This document shows, in pieces, positions 43,883 to 56,748 of a stretch of 64,000 bases of DNA. The first letter of the stretch is position 1. Each line of letters starts with the position of its first letter. Source of the stretch: Ulva prolifera (lineage: Eukaryota; Chlorophyta; Ulvophyceae; Ulvales; Ulvaceae). The stretch lies in the NCBI GenBank assembly GCA_023078555.1, contig CM041201.1, positions 315,213-379,212 of the forward strand, in the 5' to 3' direction. The notes under the pieces are model-generated. The model saw only the letters and a list, made by a program, of their open reading frames with translations, searched no databases and was not told where the DNA came from. Position numbers and translations under genes: made by a program.

Positions 43883-43975
43883 CTTCGGCATGTGGTCCCG
43901 TTCATTTGGAGTTGCCAATGTCCTCTTCAGGATACGGCAAAGTAAATCCAGATCTACTTTACTTTTGCTTTACGC
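43883..43975 (+). repeat. Second copy of the dispersed AGTAAAT...ATTTACT repeat
   Basis: Shares GTGGTCCCGTT, AGGATAC and AGTAAATCCAGATCTACTTTAC in order with 7340-7420. Divergence and small gaps between them suggest an old repeat family. Confidence 0.65.
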
Positions 43976-44624
43976 GTCCAGGGGCATTTGCCTGAGCGCC
44001 GGCTTTGGGGGAGTGGACAAGGGAGACGTTGCTCACTGCACCTTGATGCTTTGCAGATGCGGCATTTGAATTCTGCCCGTGGTTGCTTTCTGCCTGTAGC
44101 TGCTGTCGATGGGAACGCCAAACGTCGGAGACAGGGCCACCCTGCCCCGCAGCTGTCCCCAGTATCCCTGCCCAGCGAAGAAGAGATTGTGCTTTTGCGG
44201 GGACAGGGGTCCGGATGCCGCTGGTACACTGACATTGAAGATGCTGCAGTGCGGGGGCTGGCCATGCACGAGACAGCAATCGCCTCATGCCGGTCGCCAC
44301 GGCTGTTGTCCAGATGTGTACTGAGATCTCGAACTACATGCTCTGGTTGATGCCGGTTCAGCAGGACGCTGAGACATGACCATGTTTCTGCGTTCACACA
44401 CAGTCCCACTTGTTTTGTCTGAACGCTGTTGTACGAAGCAAGCATTGCGGTCTCTTGTGATCGACAGGCTTTTTACACCACAGTCGGTCTGAGGTACGCC
44501 CCAAAGCGGGATTTTCCTGGAAGCAATGAGAGCCCTTTCTCATTCGCCAAGTATATTTCATCATCGCCCTGCAGTGCCGTGAGTACATTGCGCGCCTGCT
44601 GTAGGACGCACAAGCACCATCGGC

Positions 44625-46691
44625 ATGGCTGTGCGAATCTCGGGACTGTCGGGAGCTCGCAGGCAGGGCACATCGGCAAGAGCTACTGAGTGCAAAGCAT
44701 TTCAGACACACTCTGGGAATCGGATCGGAGTGCACGCCCTTGTGTTCACAGGTGTCGCATCCCACTTCGTCCTCGGCTGTGGACAGTGCACACCTGTTTG
44801 CTCCCAGCTTTGCCCAATACTTGGAACATTGACAAGGCACATCGGCCCCCAGAAAGCCTCTGACAATTACATACGTACAGGTGACTGGACGGAGCCCAGC
44901 TGCAGGAAAGCTGTCGAGGGAGCAAGCAAAGCAGGTGGGCAGCCCACGGTGACCACTGTAGGTGCACGAAGTTGCGCTCACAGGCCTTCCTGCACATCGC
45001 AGTCCACGCGAATATCGACTTTTCTGCACACTGATTTCTGATATCTCTCAATCAGCCACTGTTCGCCAAAGCCAGACATCAAAAGCCCATCCTGTCCGTG
45101 GCCTTGTGTGTCACTTGTGATCAGGCCTTGTAAAGGTAAGCACAAGTTGAAACTATAGCTGTGATACATCAGTATGACTGTCTCTCTACGGGCCCTTGGT
45201 TCTTCACAATCGGCCAGCTCATGCAAGTTCATGGGGACACCACTCAAGTTGACCCACGCCCTCGCTGCATGGCTTCGACATATCTCCTACAGCATCACAA
45301 ACTTGCCCGTAGCGGGCATCTTCGCACTATTGCCATATTTGTCAGCTATTTGTGTGCCGAGCTCAGGGGCAGGCTCATCTTCGGGTGACAGCCTCAATCA
45401 GCTGGTCCTGAAAAGCTGCGATCACACCCCGTTCCTCACACTCAGAGTCAAAATAACCCCCGGCTCAAATCACAAGATTTGTGTTGCAGGCTACGACTTG
45501 ATCGAGATCCCGATGTTAGATCCGAGGGGGGTGGATACCACCATGACTGCCCAGATTCTAGAAGAAGCAGGCATCAGTGCAACCACGTCTCTGGTACGTC
45601 CCTTTGGTGCGTTCCCAGATGGCTCGGCGGCACAAGTGTCTCGTCTTTGCTTCCTTTTTTTATCCTTGATGAGCTGCCAAGCAGGCAAAAGACGATGTGT
45701 ACGCATGAGCCTGAAGCAGCCATGCCTATGCATGGCTGCGACCTTCCTTCAGAGCACTGTATATCAGGACGTGGCGTCCCTGTGCAGGGCCTAGCTGATG
45801 AGGCTGACATCAACAGCGAGGATGGGGAGGTGGTGGCACGTGGCCAAGCCCTCTTGGACATGGCTCTGGAGAAGACGCATGCGATGGGCGGCACTCACAT
45901 GGTCGGGGTCATCTACTCCGCCCTCAAGAAGTACCCCGGGCCGTGCTCCTCAGCAGCACGGCAGAACGTTGTGAGCTCGCTTCAGGTGCGCTTCTTAGCT
46001 TCCTCTGATCGCGGCATAGTAGATGCAAGATCTGCATTCTGGGCTGACCCAAGAGAGGGCGGTTGGACGCAGTCGAGGTGGCATGCAGTGCAGCTCTGGG
46101 ACATGCTGTCGAGGTGGCATGCAGTGCAGCACTGGGACATGCTGTCGAGGTGGCATGCAGTGCAGCTCTGGGACATGCCGTCGAGTTGCATGTTTGTATA
46201 TGATCATGTTCGTGCGGCCAAAGCATCGTGGCAGCGTGGGCGCCTGCGCGCGAGAGCCGCTGCCACACATGTGGCCTCCCGATCCAGGGCCCCACGGTGC
46301 TATGTGCCTCCTCCGATTTTGTCCTTGTGAACCACGTCCGCCCTCGGTCTCGCTTTCATGACTGCGCTGCAGGCCCTACATGCCATGCAACGTATGCATG
46401 TTTGTATACATCTTTGCATCGCCACAACCATGGGGATGGTTCCAAAGTCCGGGACGACACCGCTTGGTTTATGCTTTGGCAGTTTTTCAGCGTCGAATGT
46501 GTTGCATGGCATGTGATGCTGGACTGCACTCTGCTGCGCATTGACTTGTGTACGCTTGTGAGTCACGAACACTGTCATGTGTCCATGAGTGCAACGTTCC
46601 AAGTTGCTCATCACAAAGATGGCCATGAATGGGCAGGTGGTGTTGCCCTGATCTGGCTGCATGATCAGAAATGGAGCCACAGCGCAACGTG

Positions 46692-46738
<47 letters not shown>

Positions 46739-47641
46739 TCATGGCTGGCATGGGGTGCAGGCTCTCGCTGACAAGGCTGCTGACCTGAACGTCACTCTGG
46801 GCGTCGAGACAGTGAACAGGTACGAGACAAACGTGATCAACACAGCCGCAGACACGATGGAGCTGCTGGCAGACATCAACCGAGGCAACGTGGTCGTGCA
46901 CCTGGACTCGTACCACATGAACATCGAGGAGTTCTCGATGGAAGCAGCTGTCCGAACTTGTGGAGACAAGCTCGGGTGCGGCCTATGCCAATCATGAGAG
47001 TGCACATGATAGCATACTGTTGTGACAGCTGTACTAGATCAGTACTCACCGCTTCATGCTCGCTGATATTGTAATAGCTGGCTTGGTCTAGGGCACTTGG
47101 CTGCCCTAAACCATCCTAGCTATTGTTTAGGGCAGCACCACAGGCGACTTCACCTGTTGTGCATCCCCGCAATGACACTGGTGGGTGAAGCGCCTGCGAT
47201 GATTGGAAGGCGGCCAGTTTGCAGCCAGCCAAGTGGTTGCTAGCCAGGCGCGCTGGACAAATGCCATTGCTTGTCATTGAACGGGATGTGCAGCCGCTGC
47301 CGGCCAGTGTTAAGGGCTACCTGCCGTGCATGACATGCGATTGTCCACTCGCTCCTGGGATTGCGTGCAGGTATGTTCACATTGGGGAGTCCCACCGAGG
47401 CTACCTTGGTACGGGGTCCGTCGATTTCCTGGGTCTCTTCCGTGCTCTTGACACGATCGGGTACAAAGGGCCCATCACGTTTGAGAGCTTCTCGTCCGCT
47501 GTTGTCTCCAAGGACCTCTCGAATGCTCTGTGTGTCTGGCGGAATCTGTGGGAAGATGGTGACGACCTTGCAGCACACGCCAGGGAGTTCATCCGCTCGC
47601 AGCAGCTCTCGGCTGCTTGCGAACGCAGGTTTCACCGGTGA
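44625..47641 (+). CDS. Sugar isomerase/epimerase, TIM-barrel (tagatose/psicose 3-epimerase type)
   Basis: Exons 44625-44751, 44881-44934, 45490-45593, 45788-45985, 46761-46975 and 47371-47641 join in phase to 322 aa. After a basic, Ser-rich leader (MAVRISGLSGARRQG), possibly an organelle transit peptide, the barrel starts with NRIGVHALVFTGDW. YDLIEIPMLDP, GVETVNRYETNVINTA, VVVHLDSYHMNIEE, HIGESHRGYLGTG and ITFESFSS are the conserved strand ends. The metal ligands are the Glu of GVETVNRYE, the Asp of HLDSYH, a His, and the Glu of TFESFS. The family interconverts ketoses at C3 with Mn2+ or Co2+; the natural substrate is not evident. Similar enzymes are common in bacteria, so old lateral transfer is possible, but the five introns show it is settled in the nuclear genome. 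Confidence 0.9.
46073..46180 (+). repeat. Three tandem 36-bp repeats in epimerase intron 4
   Basis: Three units starting TCGAGGTGGCATGCAGTGCA at 46073, 46109 and 46145, differing at two or three positions. Confidence 0.93.
46690..46737 (+). repeat. (TGCC)n microsatellite in epimerase intron 4
   Basis: About 12 perfect TGCC units shortly before the acceptor at 46760. Confidence 0.95.
47100..47136. repeat. Hairpin with 12-bp perfect stem in epimerase intron 5
   Basis: GCTGCCCTAAAC at 47100-47111 is the exact reverse complement of GTTTAGGGCAGC at 47125-47136, with a 13-nt loop. Confidence 0.93.
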
Positions 47642-48437
47642 TGACCGCTTGACGAGCGCCTGCTGAAGTGTGTATGCAAGTCAAATTAGTGGCCTGTGGG
47701 GCACACCCACATGCTGGCCAACCAGGCAACACCAGACACATTGTGTTTCCTTGCTCAAATGTTGAGATCTTCGCTGGCGGCCCGCATTGTTAACGGGACT
47801 CACAGCAACAACGGTCAATACTGATGCAACTAGCAACATATGAATTGGCTGACTAGCCTCATTTCACGAAGGACAGTGACAAGTCACATCGCATGGGGCC
47901 ACTGGACATGACGAAGGTTACATTGCTCTTTGCGCTAAGGGGGTAAACCACCTGGAAATCCCTCCTAGACAACCGTACGCAACTCACAGGGCCTCCTCCT
48001 GTGCTCAGCGAGGTGGTCACGCACGGCTGTGTTCAATCATGAATGTCCTGTGCCCGATGCTGGCATTGATTGAGAACGCATCCCCAGACCATGCTGCTCT
48101 GTGCCCAGATGCAAGGCATCAAACAGTCTCTAGTCGTGGTTCTCACCAAGCGGCAGCCTGAGCAAACTTCCTGGCCCTCCGAAAGCCCCTGCGCGGCTTC
48201 TTCTGAGACATCTTGGACACATCCACCCCACTGCCCGAAAGAACATGCACCTGCGCCACGCACACAGGAGCGCCTATGCCAGAGGGGTACCCTTGCCACC
48301 ACTGACCCTCCGCCCTCACCCAGCCCATCGCCCCACTCTAGACCACTCCTCACCAGCACCTGACACATCGTCGCGCCCCAAGGGTGGGCCATCCCCGCAG
48401 CCGAAATTCTCTTCACATTTGCCGAGAGATGGTGCCC
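47642..48437. other. Intergenic between convergent epimerase and kinase genes
   Basis: 3' regions of both genes; no exon or repeat recognised. Confidence 0.5.
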
Positions 48438-50498
48438 TCAGCACTGGCTGCTCCACCTCCAGGTCTTTGGATGGTGACAGCGCTGGCTGAGAGTCCAGCG
48501 TGTGAAGCTCTCGAGCAGAGCACTGATGTCCTGGCCGTGCTGCGGGCTCTGCGCGAGCCCCGTCAGCGAGTCGCTGTTCTCAAGCACAGGCGTCTCGAGC
48601 AGCATGCCCGATGGTGCTTCATCACTGCGCTGAACTGCCCCACTCGCCAGCGACTCCGTGCGGACTGGAGGGGGGCTGAGGCCTTGGGGTGGAGGGAGGC
48701 CTGGATGGGGACCGAGACCTTGGGGTGGAGGGAGGCCTGGGGGTGGACCGCGGCCTTGGGGTGGAGGGAGGCCTGAAGGGGGGCCGAGCTGTTGGGGTGG
48801 AGGGAGGCCTGGAGGGGGACCGAGGCCTTGGGGGCCAGCGAGGCCTGGAGGGGGACCACGGCCTTGGGGTGGAGGGAGGCCTGGGGGTGGAACAAGGCCT
48901 TGGGGTGGAGGCAGGTTTGGGGGTGGACCGAGGCCTTGGGGTGGAGGGAGGCCAGGAGGGGGACCGCGGCCTTGGGGTGGAGGGAGGCCAGGAGGGGGAC
49001 CGCGGCCTTGGGGTGGAGGGGAGCCAGGAGGAGGACCGCGGCCTTGGGGTGGAGGGAGGCCTGAAGGGGGGCCGAGCTGGGGGTGGAGGGAGGCCTGGAG
49101 GGGGACCGCGGCCTTGGGGTGGAGGGAGGCCTGGAGGGGGGCCGAGGCCTTGGGGTGGAGGGAGGCCTGGAGGGGGACCGAGGCCTGAGGGGCCAGCGAG
49201 GCCAGGAGGGGGACCACGGCCTTGGGGTGGAGGGAGGCCAGGAGGAGGACCGAGGTCTTGGGGTGGAGGGAGCTTCCCGGCTGCACAGCACCGGACGATC
49301 AGCAACATGGAGCCGTCAGCACTGCGCTGTGGGTTGGGGTGGGCTGTAGCATGCACGAGCGGGGGCGAGGGAGGGCGCACTGGCCGGGGGGGCGGCGGCG
49401 ACTCGCGGCGGTGGCACGCATAGCCGCCTTGGCCGGTAGGTCCACAGCCTGGTGGGAGGCATGCGATGCCTGATGTTGGGGCTGAGTGCTGTGAGGATGA
49501 GGATCCGCAGGTGTTTCTCGTCAGGCAAGAAACCTGCCAGCGTGCCGTTCTTGTGGCATTCCCGGGCGGTCTCCGGACGCATACCCGTCATCATCTCGAC
49601 GAGCGTCAGCGCCAGTGGCTGCGTGTCGATGCTGAAATGCACTGGCATCACTCCGCCCTCAGACAGCTCTGGGACTCTGTAGCCGGGAGTGCCGTAGGGG
49701 CCGCACAGCGGGGTCCCTTCTTCCATCCTGATCGCCGCCCCCCAGTCGGCCAGCTTGGGGTTGCCGGCCTTGTCCAGGAGGATGTTGGCCGGCTTGATGT
49801 CGCCGTGGATGATGCCGCGCTCATGTGCAGTAATCAGAAGCGGCAGGATCTTTGTCAACATTGCCCAGCACTCGTGAACAGTGAAGAGCGGCTGCAAGCG
49901 GGTATCGAAGCCCTGGTCACCGCTGCGCGCTGTGGCGTTCCTCATCCGCTGCCGGATCTCGTCGTGTAGGGTGCCGGGGTACAGCTCAAAGAGGATCGCA
50001 TGCACGCCTCGGCCGTCGTCGGTCGGGGACCAGGCTTTGACTGTCGGCATGCATGCCTGGTCCGCCAGCACGGTGTAGGCGTTGAGCTCGTGGAGGAGCG
50101 CACACTCTGCCCCTTCCTTGGCCATTTTGAGAGCGCCGAAGTGTAAGACGTTGTTGTCGTCCATGGCCCTGGCTTTGTACACCTGCACAGCACACGAAAT
50201 TGCAGGGAGCTGCCACACGGTGTGAGGCTAAGATGCAGTGTAAGCGGGGCGAGGCTCTCGCAGAGTCCGTTCGACATGGCCACCTCGTGGCAATGAGCTG
50301 CATGGCACTCAGGGGAGGGGTGGTTCGCACGTCGCCGTTACCGCCGCTGCCGAGCAGGCCTATGATGGACTTAGCATCGCGACTGAAGCGGGGGCTGCTG
50401 AAGCCCCTTTCGACCGCGAGCTCGAAGCCGGGGTCGACGACTCTGCCATTGGGGCTCTGCAGGCGTTCGCCCAAAACTTGCACCTCTGTCTTCTGCAT
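48438..50498 (-). CDS. Atypical protein kinase with repetitive Pro-rich tail
   Basis: Minus-strand exons 50498-50331, 50182-49418 and 49280-48438 join in phase to 591 aa. Exon 1 ends in the glycine-rich loop GLLGSGGNGD. Exon 2 holds the lysine of GALKMAK (about aa 75), HGDIKPANILL (about aa 182-192), DWG in place of DFG (about aa 202-204), YGTPGYRVPE with VPE for APE, and the subdomain IX region. HGD for HRD makes it a non-RD kinase; catalytic Lys, Asp and Asn are kept, so activity is possible. Exon 3 is about 17 units of a 36-nt repeat followed by a unique C-terminus (TESLASGAVQRSDEAPSG). The exon 2/3 junction (GTGCCA donor) is inferred; the kinase domain is firm. Substrates and pathway are unknown. 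Confidence 0.78.
48668..49280 (-). repeat. 36-nt coding repeat array in the kinase tail
   Basis: Units of the type GGCCTCCCTCCACCCCAAGG plus 16 nt recur about 17 times. In one frame they encode GLPPPQGRGPPP. One unit (near 49070) lacks two bases relative to the unit near 48790, which shifts the reading frame within the array; all frames stay open. Confidence 0.9.
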
Positions 50499-51823
50499 CT
50501 TCTTCGGATTTCTTTCAAGTGGGGCCTGAGAACTGGTGCAGTGAACCTGTACGCACGAGGGCGGGTGAGTCCAGGCGGCACCTCATGTCACAGTGCAAAT
50601 TGGTTCTTTAAGAGTTGAAACAGTATTGGTCCACCCGTGTGGCATACGAGCGCCGCCGCAGCAGTACTAGCGCCCTGCTGGGGGCTTGGACATGGCATGT
50701 TACCTCACGAGCGGGCGCCGCATGCCGCATGTGTGCGCACACAGTTCGATCCCCGCGTGCAAGCGTAATCTGTGGCCGCCGCGTACGTGTAGCTACGTAA
50801 ACCCGCACATTGGCATCGCGGGCCACGTGTACATCAGCGCTACGAGTTCACTGCGCGGGCGCCGCATCGACATCGCGCTGGAAACGTTACTCGGGGCAAC
50901 TCAGATCAACTGAGACGACTGCAAACTGCATGGGTGATGCTGGGCATGGTAAGGACAGCCGCCAACCCGCTGTCGGTGCAGCTGCACTACTGGAAGGCGT
51001 GCGCACGCCGATGGCATGACAGCCTGGCACATCAGATCCGCAGCATACACAAAATAGACGTTGCATTGGTGGATATGCCATTAGCGCTTGGCGCATTTGC
51101 GACGTCACTGTGTTGGGGAGTGAGTGCCACCTGCCTCTCTGGCTCTGCCACCCAACGTCCATGTAACACCTAGGGCGCTGAAGCATCATGACACGGCAAT
51201 TGTTTGCAAGCAAGATGAGATCAAAGGGAATGACGAGGCCGGCAAGCGACGCCTCCAGCAGCCGTCATGTGTGAGTACAGACAGTCTCGGACAGATCAAC
51301 CCACGCCAGTGCCGTCAGCATACGCACCTGGCTGTGCACACCGACGGGGTTGCGATTAGTGCCTCCTTATAGATCTCGAAGTAGGTGGACGTTGATGCGG
51401 TGGATCAGGAGCAGCTCATGTGACAAGCCTACTACAGGTACGTACGTATTCCGGGTGGCAACCTGTAGGCAGAAAACGTGCGAAGCGTCCTGTGGTCGCG
51501 AGTGTACGCATACAGTGCAGTGTTGATCGGAAGGCTGCGTTGATCTTCATGTGCAAACTGTTTGGCAGCTGCTGCATGCTGCAGCCCATGATGCTGGCCG
51601 TCGAGTGCATGCAGGTGGCGCGGACACCTGGCACCCGTGCGTCACAAGTTGTGACTGACAACGTCTCAACAGCGTTCAGCGCGGAATACACCTCACCCGC
51701 CGCCAAAACGTAAAATCCTGACGGAAGCGAGACCTCATAGCTTGATAACTTGAGCTGATGTCGCCTGGCCGCGCTTGATGAAGACTAGTCCCTGTATGAG
51801 GCAGTATTGCCATGAGATACGTA
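50499..51823. other. Region upstream of the kinase gene, up to contig end
   Basis: No recognised exon on either strand. The opposing open frames at 51416-51713 have no motif or splice support. The contig ends at the N at 51824. Confidence 0.45.
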
Positions 51824-51824
51824 N
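51824..51824. other. Single N: contig junction
   Basis: Unique sequence ends here, and from 51825 the sequence is a copy of 2036 onward, beginning within Rab2 intron 4. Confidence 0.85.
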
Positions 51825-51826
51825 CA

Positions 51827-52966
<1,140 letters not shown>

Positions 52967-54037
52967 TGCCGGCGCTGAGATGCTACAGCACTGCTGCACG
53001 CATGCTGCGCCCGCAGGGCTGCAGCTGCTCGGGGTGCAGCTGGCTGACTGTACCATGCCACTTGCATTGGGGAGGGGGACTGCGGGCTTCGGCAGCAGTG
53101 GGTGGCGCTGCAATGTTTTCCAGCAGTGCGGTGACAACGACAATCTGGGCGCGGCCCTGAACGTGTATGTGCCTGTGTGAATGTGCCTGGGATCTAATCG
53201 GCTTGATGGAGCCTTGGCAGGAGCTGCAAGTCGAGTAGAGTGGGCCTGTTGTGTGGTGCTGGAGATGTTGACCTCGTTTTATTCCCGCATGTCACCTGTG
53301 CGGTCCCAGTTATCCGAGTGTATGGTCTTACGAGCTGAAAAACCTGGCATCTAATCTTAGTCTACGATATTGTGTCAACACTGCTCGGGCTTACAATGTG
53401 GCAGCTTCACTGTCTTTCATCTGCATGCATTACTGGTGATTGGCTTTCCATATCAAGTCTGGTGCAACATGACAGAGTGGCACTGCAGTAGAGCTGCATA
53501 ATCGATATTCTGTCTTATATACTCTACACCTCGATTCCCACCTCAGTGCAGGTGGAGATGTACCAAGGAATTGCAGGGGATCTCAACAAGTTGCAAGTGC
53601 ACTGTAGCAGTCGCCCCTGAACATGAGGAGGGCCATGCCAGAACTCTGGCGAACATGGTGCACTTGTGATCCGTGGTCAAGCCCGGAAATGCAATGCACA
53701 GACACACGGCCTGTGCAGTAACAACCGGAGCTACTGTGGCACTCATATGCATCACGCCCTGCGGCTGCCATTCCTTACATTCACACCCACCTCCCGCCCC
53801 GGGTGGAACTGCCTGCCGCACTTCGCATTGCCACCCAGCACAAGACACTCACTCACAGCCACATGCCAGACGCTGCCCGCACGCAGTCGCCCCGAGAGGA
53901 GCGCATCCTGCACCCCCGGCCGTGTGCACATCACCATGCAAACTCCCACGCACACATGCCCCGCCCCTGACCCCTAACCCCCACACACAATCGCCCGCAC
54001 TCTTGTGACGTGGTGGCCGCCCACGCGAGCGCCGGCC
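52967..54037. other. Copy B intergenic between Rab2 and YlmG
   Basis: Same content as 3177-4247; nothing further was found. Confidence 0.5.
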
Positions 54038-55300
54038 TCACCACCACGCCTCGATGTCGTCATCCGTGTACACGGTGAGGTAGCCCTTGAGGGCTTGCAG
54101 CACGAAGAAGCCGAGCAGGGGCGTGAGGTCGATCGCCCCGAGCAGCGGGGGCACGATGCCGGTGAAGATGTTGAGGTACGGGTCCGTGACCTGCCGCAGC
54201 TCCCGCCAGATCGTGCGCTCCCAGTCAAACGCCGGGAACCACGACAGAATCACGCTGCACACACGGCACAGGCTCTCACAGAATCCTCCCTGACTTTGAA
54301 CTTCACAGTTCGAAGATACATATGTGGGGGGGATCAATGCAATCATAATGCATGAATCAATGCAGTCACAACACAACACGCGGGGCGCCCGTTGGGATGG
54401 TTTGTGCGTTGGCTGTGGCCGCCGCCATGAGAGGGCCACGCCGCGCAGAGTGCGGGTGGGTGGCCCCGAGGGCTGTGTGAGGTGGCATGGTGGCAGTGTG
54501 GTGGGGTGAATGGCGATGCCCAGGCCCGCAGCCGTGGGCCCGTGAGTGAGCGTGCTTCTGTGTCATTGCCTGCTGCACAGTGGGCGGCGTACGCCCCAAG
54601 ACAAGCTGGCTGCGCTGATGTGGCACTGCCAACTCGATGCAGCCGGAGGAGCAGACTGTGCAGCGACAGCAAGACGTTCTGTGGAACTGAGGAAGACGTT
54701 CTGTGGAACTGAGGCTCGGATGAAGACAGCGATGGCGGCTCTCGATGCGCCGGTGCAGTGCCACACTGCAGAGGTCAACGGTGTCACGGTCGGTTGGAGG
54801 CGCACCGAATGAAGAGGAAGAGGAGGTACAGGTTGACAAAGTGGTAGACGGCCTGGTTGAGCATGATGAAGAGCTCGGACGGGCCTTTCGCTCCAACGAC
54901 AGCCGAGGCAAACGGGAAAACGAGAGCCCCGCTGTGGGCCGTCTTGAAAACCCCGCTCATTTCGCGGTTCGCCCTCCCGTCAGCGATCCACTTCAAGGCT
55001 GCGGCGTGCCTTGCTGCAAGCCATGCTGGCACCGCGGTCGTGATGAAGCTGTGGACCGCCTTTCTGGCGCTGCTGCATGTGCTTGCAATGGATGTTAATG
55101 GCTGCCGTGCGGGCTCCTGATGCGCCCAGTCCCCGGATAGATCACCGCAGGCAGCATGCCTGGGATGTAGGCTTAATCGCGCCCGCCTTCGCGGTGGCAG
55201 GGCGAAGGCACAGCTGCTGGTAGCCCTGCGGCCTGCAAGGAAGCACCACTGTGGTCATGCTACAGCGCGTACAGCCTGGACTATCCCGGACTAGCGACAT
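54038..55300 (-). CDS. YGGT/YlmG-family protein, copy B
   Basis: Exons 55300-55146, 55072-54806 and 54254-54038 encode the same 212 aa as the gene at 4248-5511, with identical splice sites. The only nearby difference is a G run of 7 instead of 8 in the intron between exons 2 and 3 (54336-54342). Domain content and role are as for copy A: a likely transit peptide, two membrane spans and the YGGT-type VTDPYLNIFTG. Probably the allele or a redundant assembly of the same locus. Confidence 0.85.
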
Positions 55301-56715
55301 CCAAGCTGCTACAGAACAGGTCCATGACGGAACGCCATATCGGTTGGTGCGATGCCTCAAGCGTGCAAGCAAAAGAACTCCTTTGGCGGTGCAAAGGAAG
55401 CTGGCAACACAAGAGGAGCGGGGAAGCAGGGCAAGGCCAGCAAACTAAATCGGCGAGGAAAGACAGATGATGTGCAGTGATTAGAGTCAACTTGTCAATC
55501 TGCCAGCTGCTTTGGCAAGTCGCGCGAGCGTGCCGAGCATATTGCTGGCGGTGTACACTATCCGATGTTACACGCGTGCCGCAGAAGAAACTCGAGAGAT
55601 CTGCACCTGACACAGCTAGCGGAGAGGCCATATTTATAGCTGACCTGACACGCCCAATATATCGCAGTTTGTAGAATACGAACGCTGGATATGCACTGCC
55701 GACAGGCTGCACCACGACTGCGCTGGAAAAGCGTGGCCTGCAAATCAACGCAAATGCTCGCCAGCTCAGTCCACGCGAAAACGCTGATCAACGATATGTT
55801 AGTGGTTCATGAGCTCGCGATCCCCCAGCAAGAGCCGACCCCGTGGCTAGGGTGCCGAATTGTTGTGGCATGCATGGAAAGTGCTGAATGTTCCCAGGAA
55901 GGGCCATGCCAGCCAACTCCACACAGCGAACCACGATCCTGTCAAGGTGGCCGCACTCACTCAACTGTTCTCAGCTCGGGCTCGGTCTTGAAGTATATCT
56001 CATTCCATTGAAGCACAACATGTAGCATGCTTCAGTTAGGCTGCACTGGCCATGCAGGTCCTGGCGTGGTGTTCCCACCCTAGGGGACACCACCCCAGCT
56101 CTGAGCAGAACACAGGACATCCATGTACATTGTTTTCCTGCATCGGAATTACCACACACGTAGGTGTCCTCAGCACAGACGCCCCCGCATCACCATATGC
56201 AGATGGAGTTGCAAGAGAGTAAAGGACCAATTGGTCCTGGCAGCATGAGCCGCATGTACTCAACCAGATCTCCCGAGCAGGTGACGTGGCATGCCGAGGA
56301 CGAAAATTTGCGGGAGTACCTGCTCACTTGCATGGACTCGGTGCATACCTGCATCGGCGGGTGCAACGGTCCCACCACACCACGGTACCACCACACCCAA
56401 TTCAGATTTACTGTACTGTACCACACCGCAGGCGCCTGCCTGTACCCGTGCTGTGCTGTACCCGTGCTGTGCTGTACCCGTGCTGATTTGCCACGTGTGC
56501 CAGCTTTGCTGCGGCCAGGCAGAGCCCCGCGCTCCACCTGGGTGCGACCGAGTGGCAGTGCAGCGGCGAACTTGTAGCTGGCAGATGGTGTTGGTGCAGG
56601 GGTGGGTGGGTGTTACAAGGAGGCAGTCGGAGAGGCCTGTAGCGCCGCCGAGGAAACGCAGAAGCACGGCAATGCCACGAGACGCTGTCACACGTGAAGT
56701 TGTGGGGGTGTGCGG

Positions 56716-56748
<33 letters not shown>

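Larger units (their letters stand above)
42330..44624. other. Intergenic 2.3 kb between retroelement and epimerase gene
   Basis: Contains a 15-bp-stem hairpin (43201-43245) and a copy of the dispersed AT motif (43883-43975). No protein was recognised; the open frames lack motifs. Confidence 0.45.

Noticed and set aside
44394..45029. 211-codon minus-strand ORF
   Set aside because: Antisense to epimerase exons 1-2, Cys/Arg-rich and without motif support.
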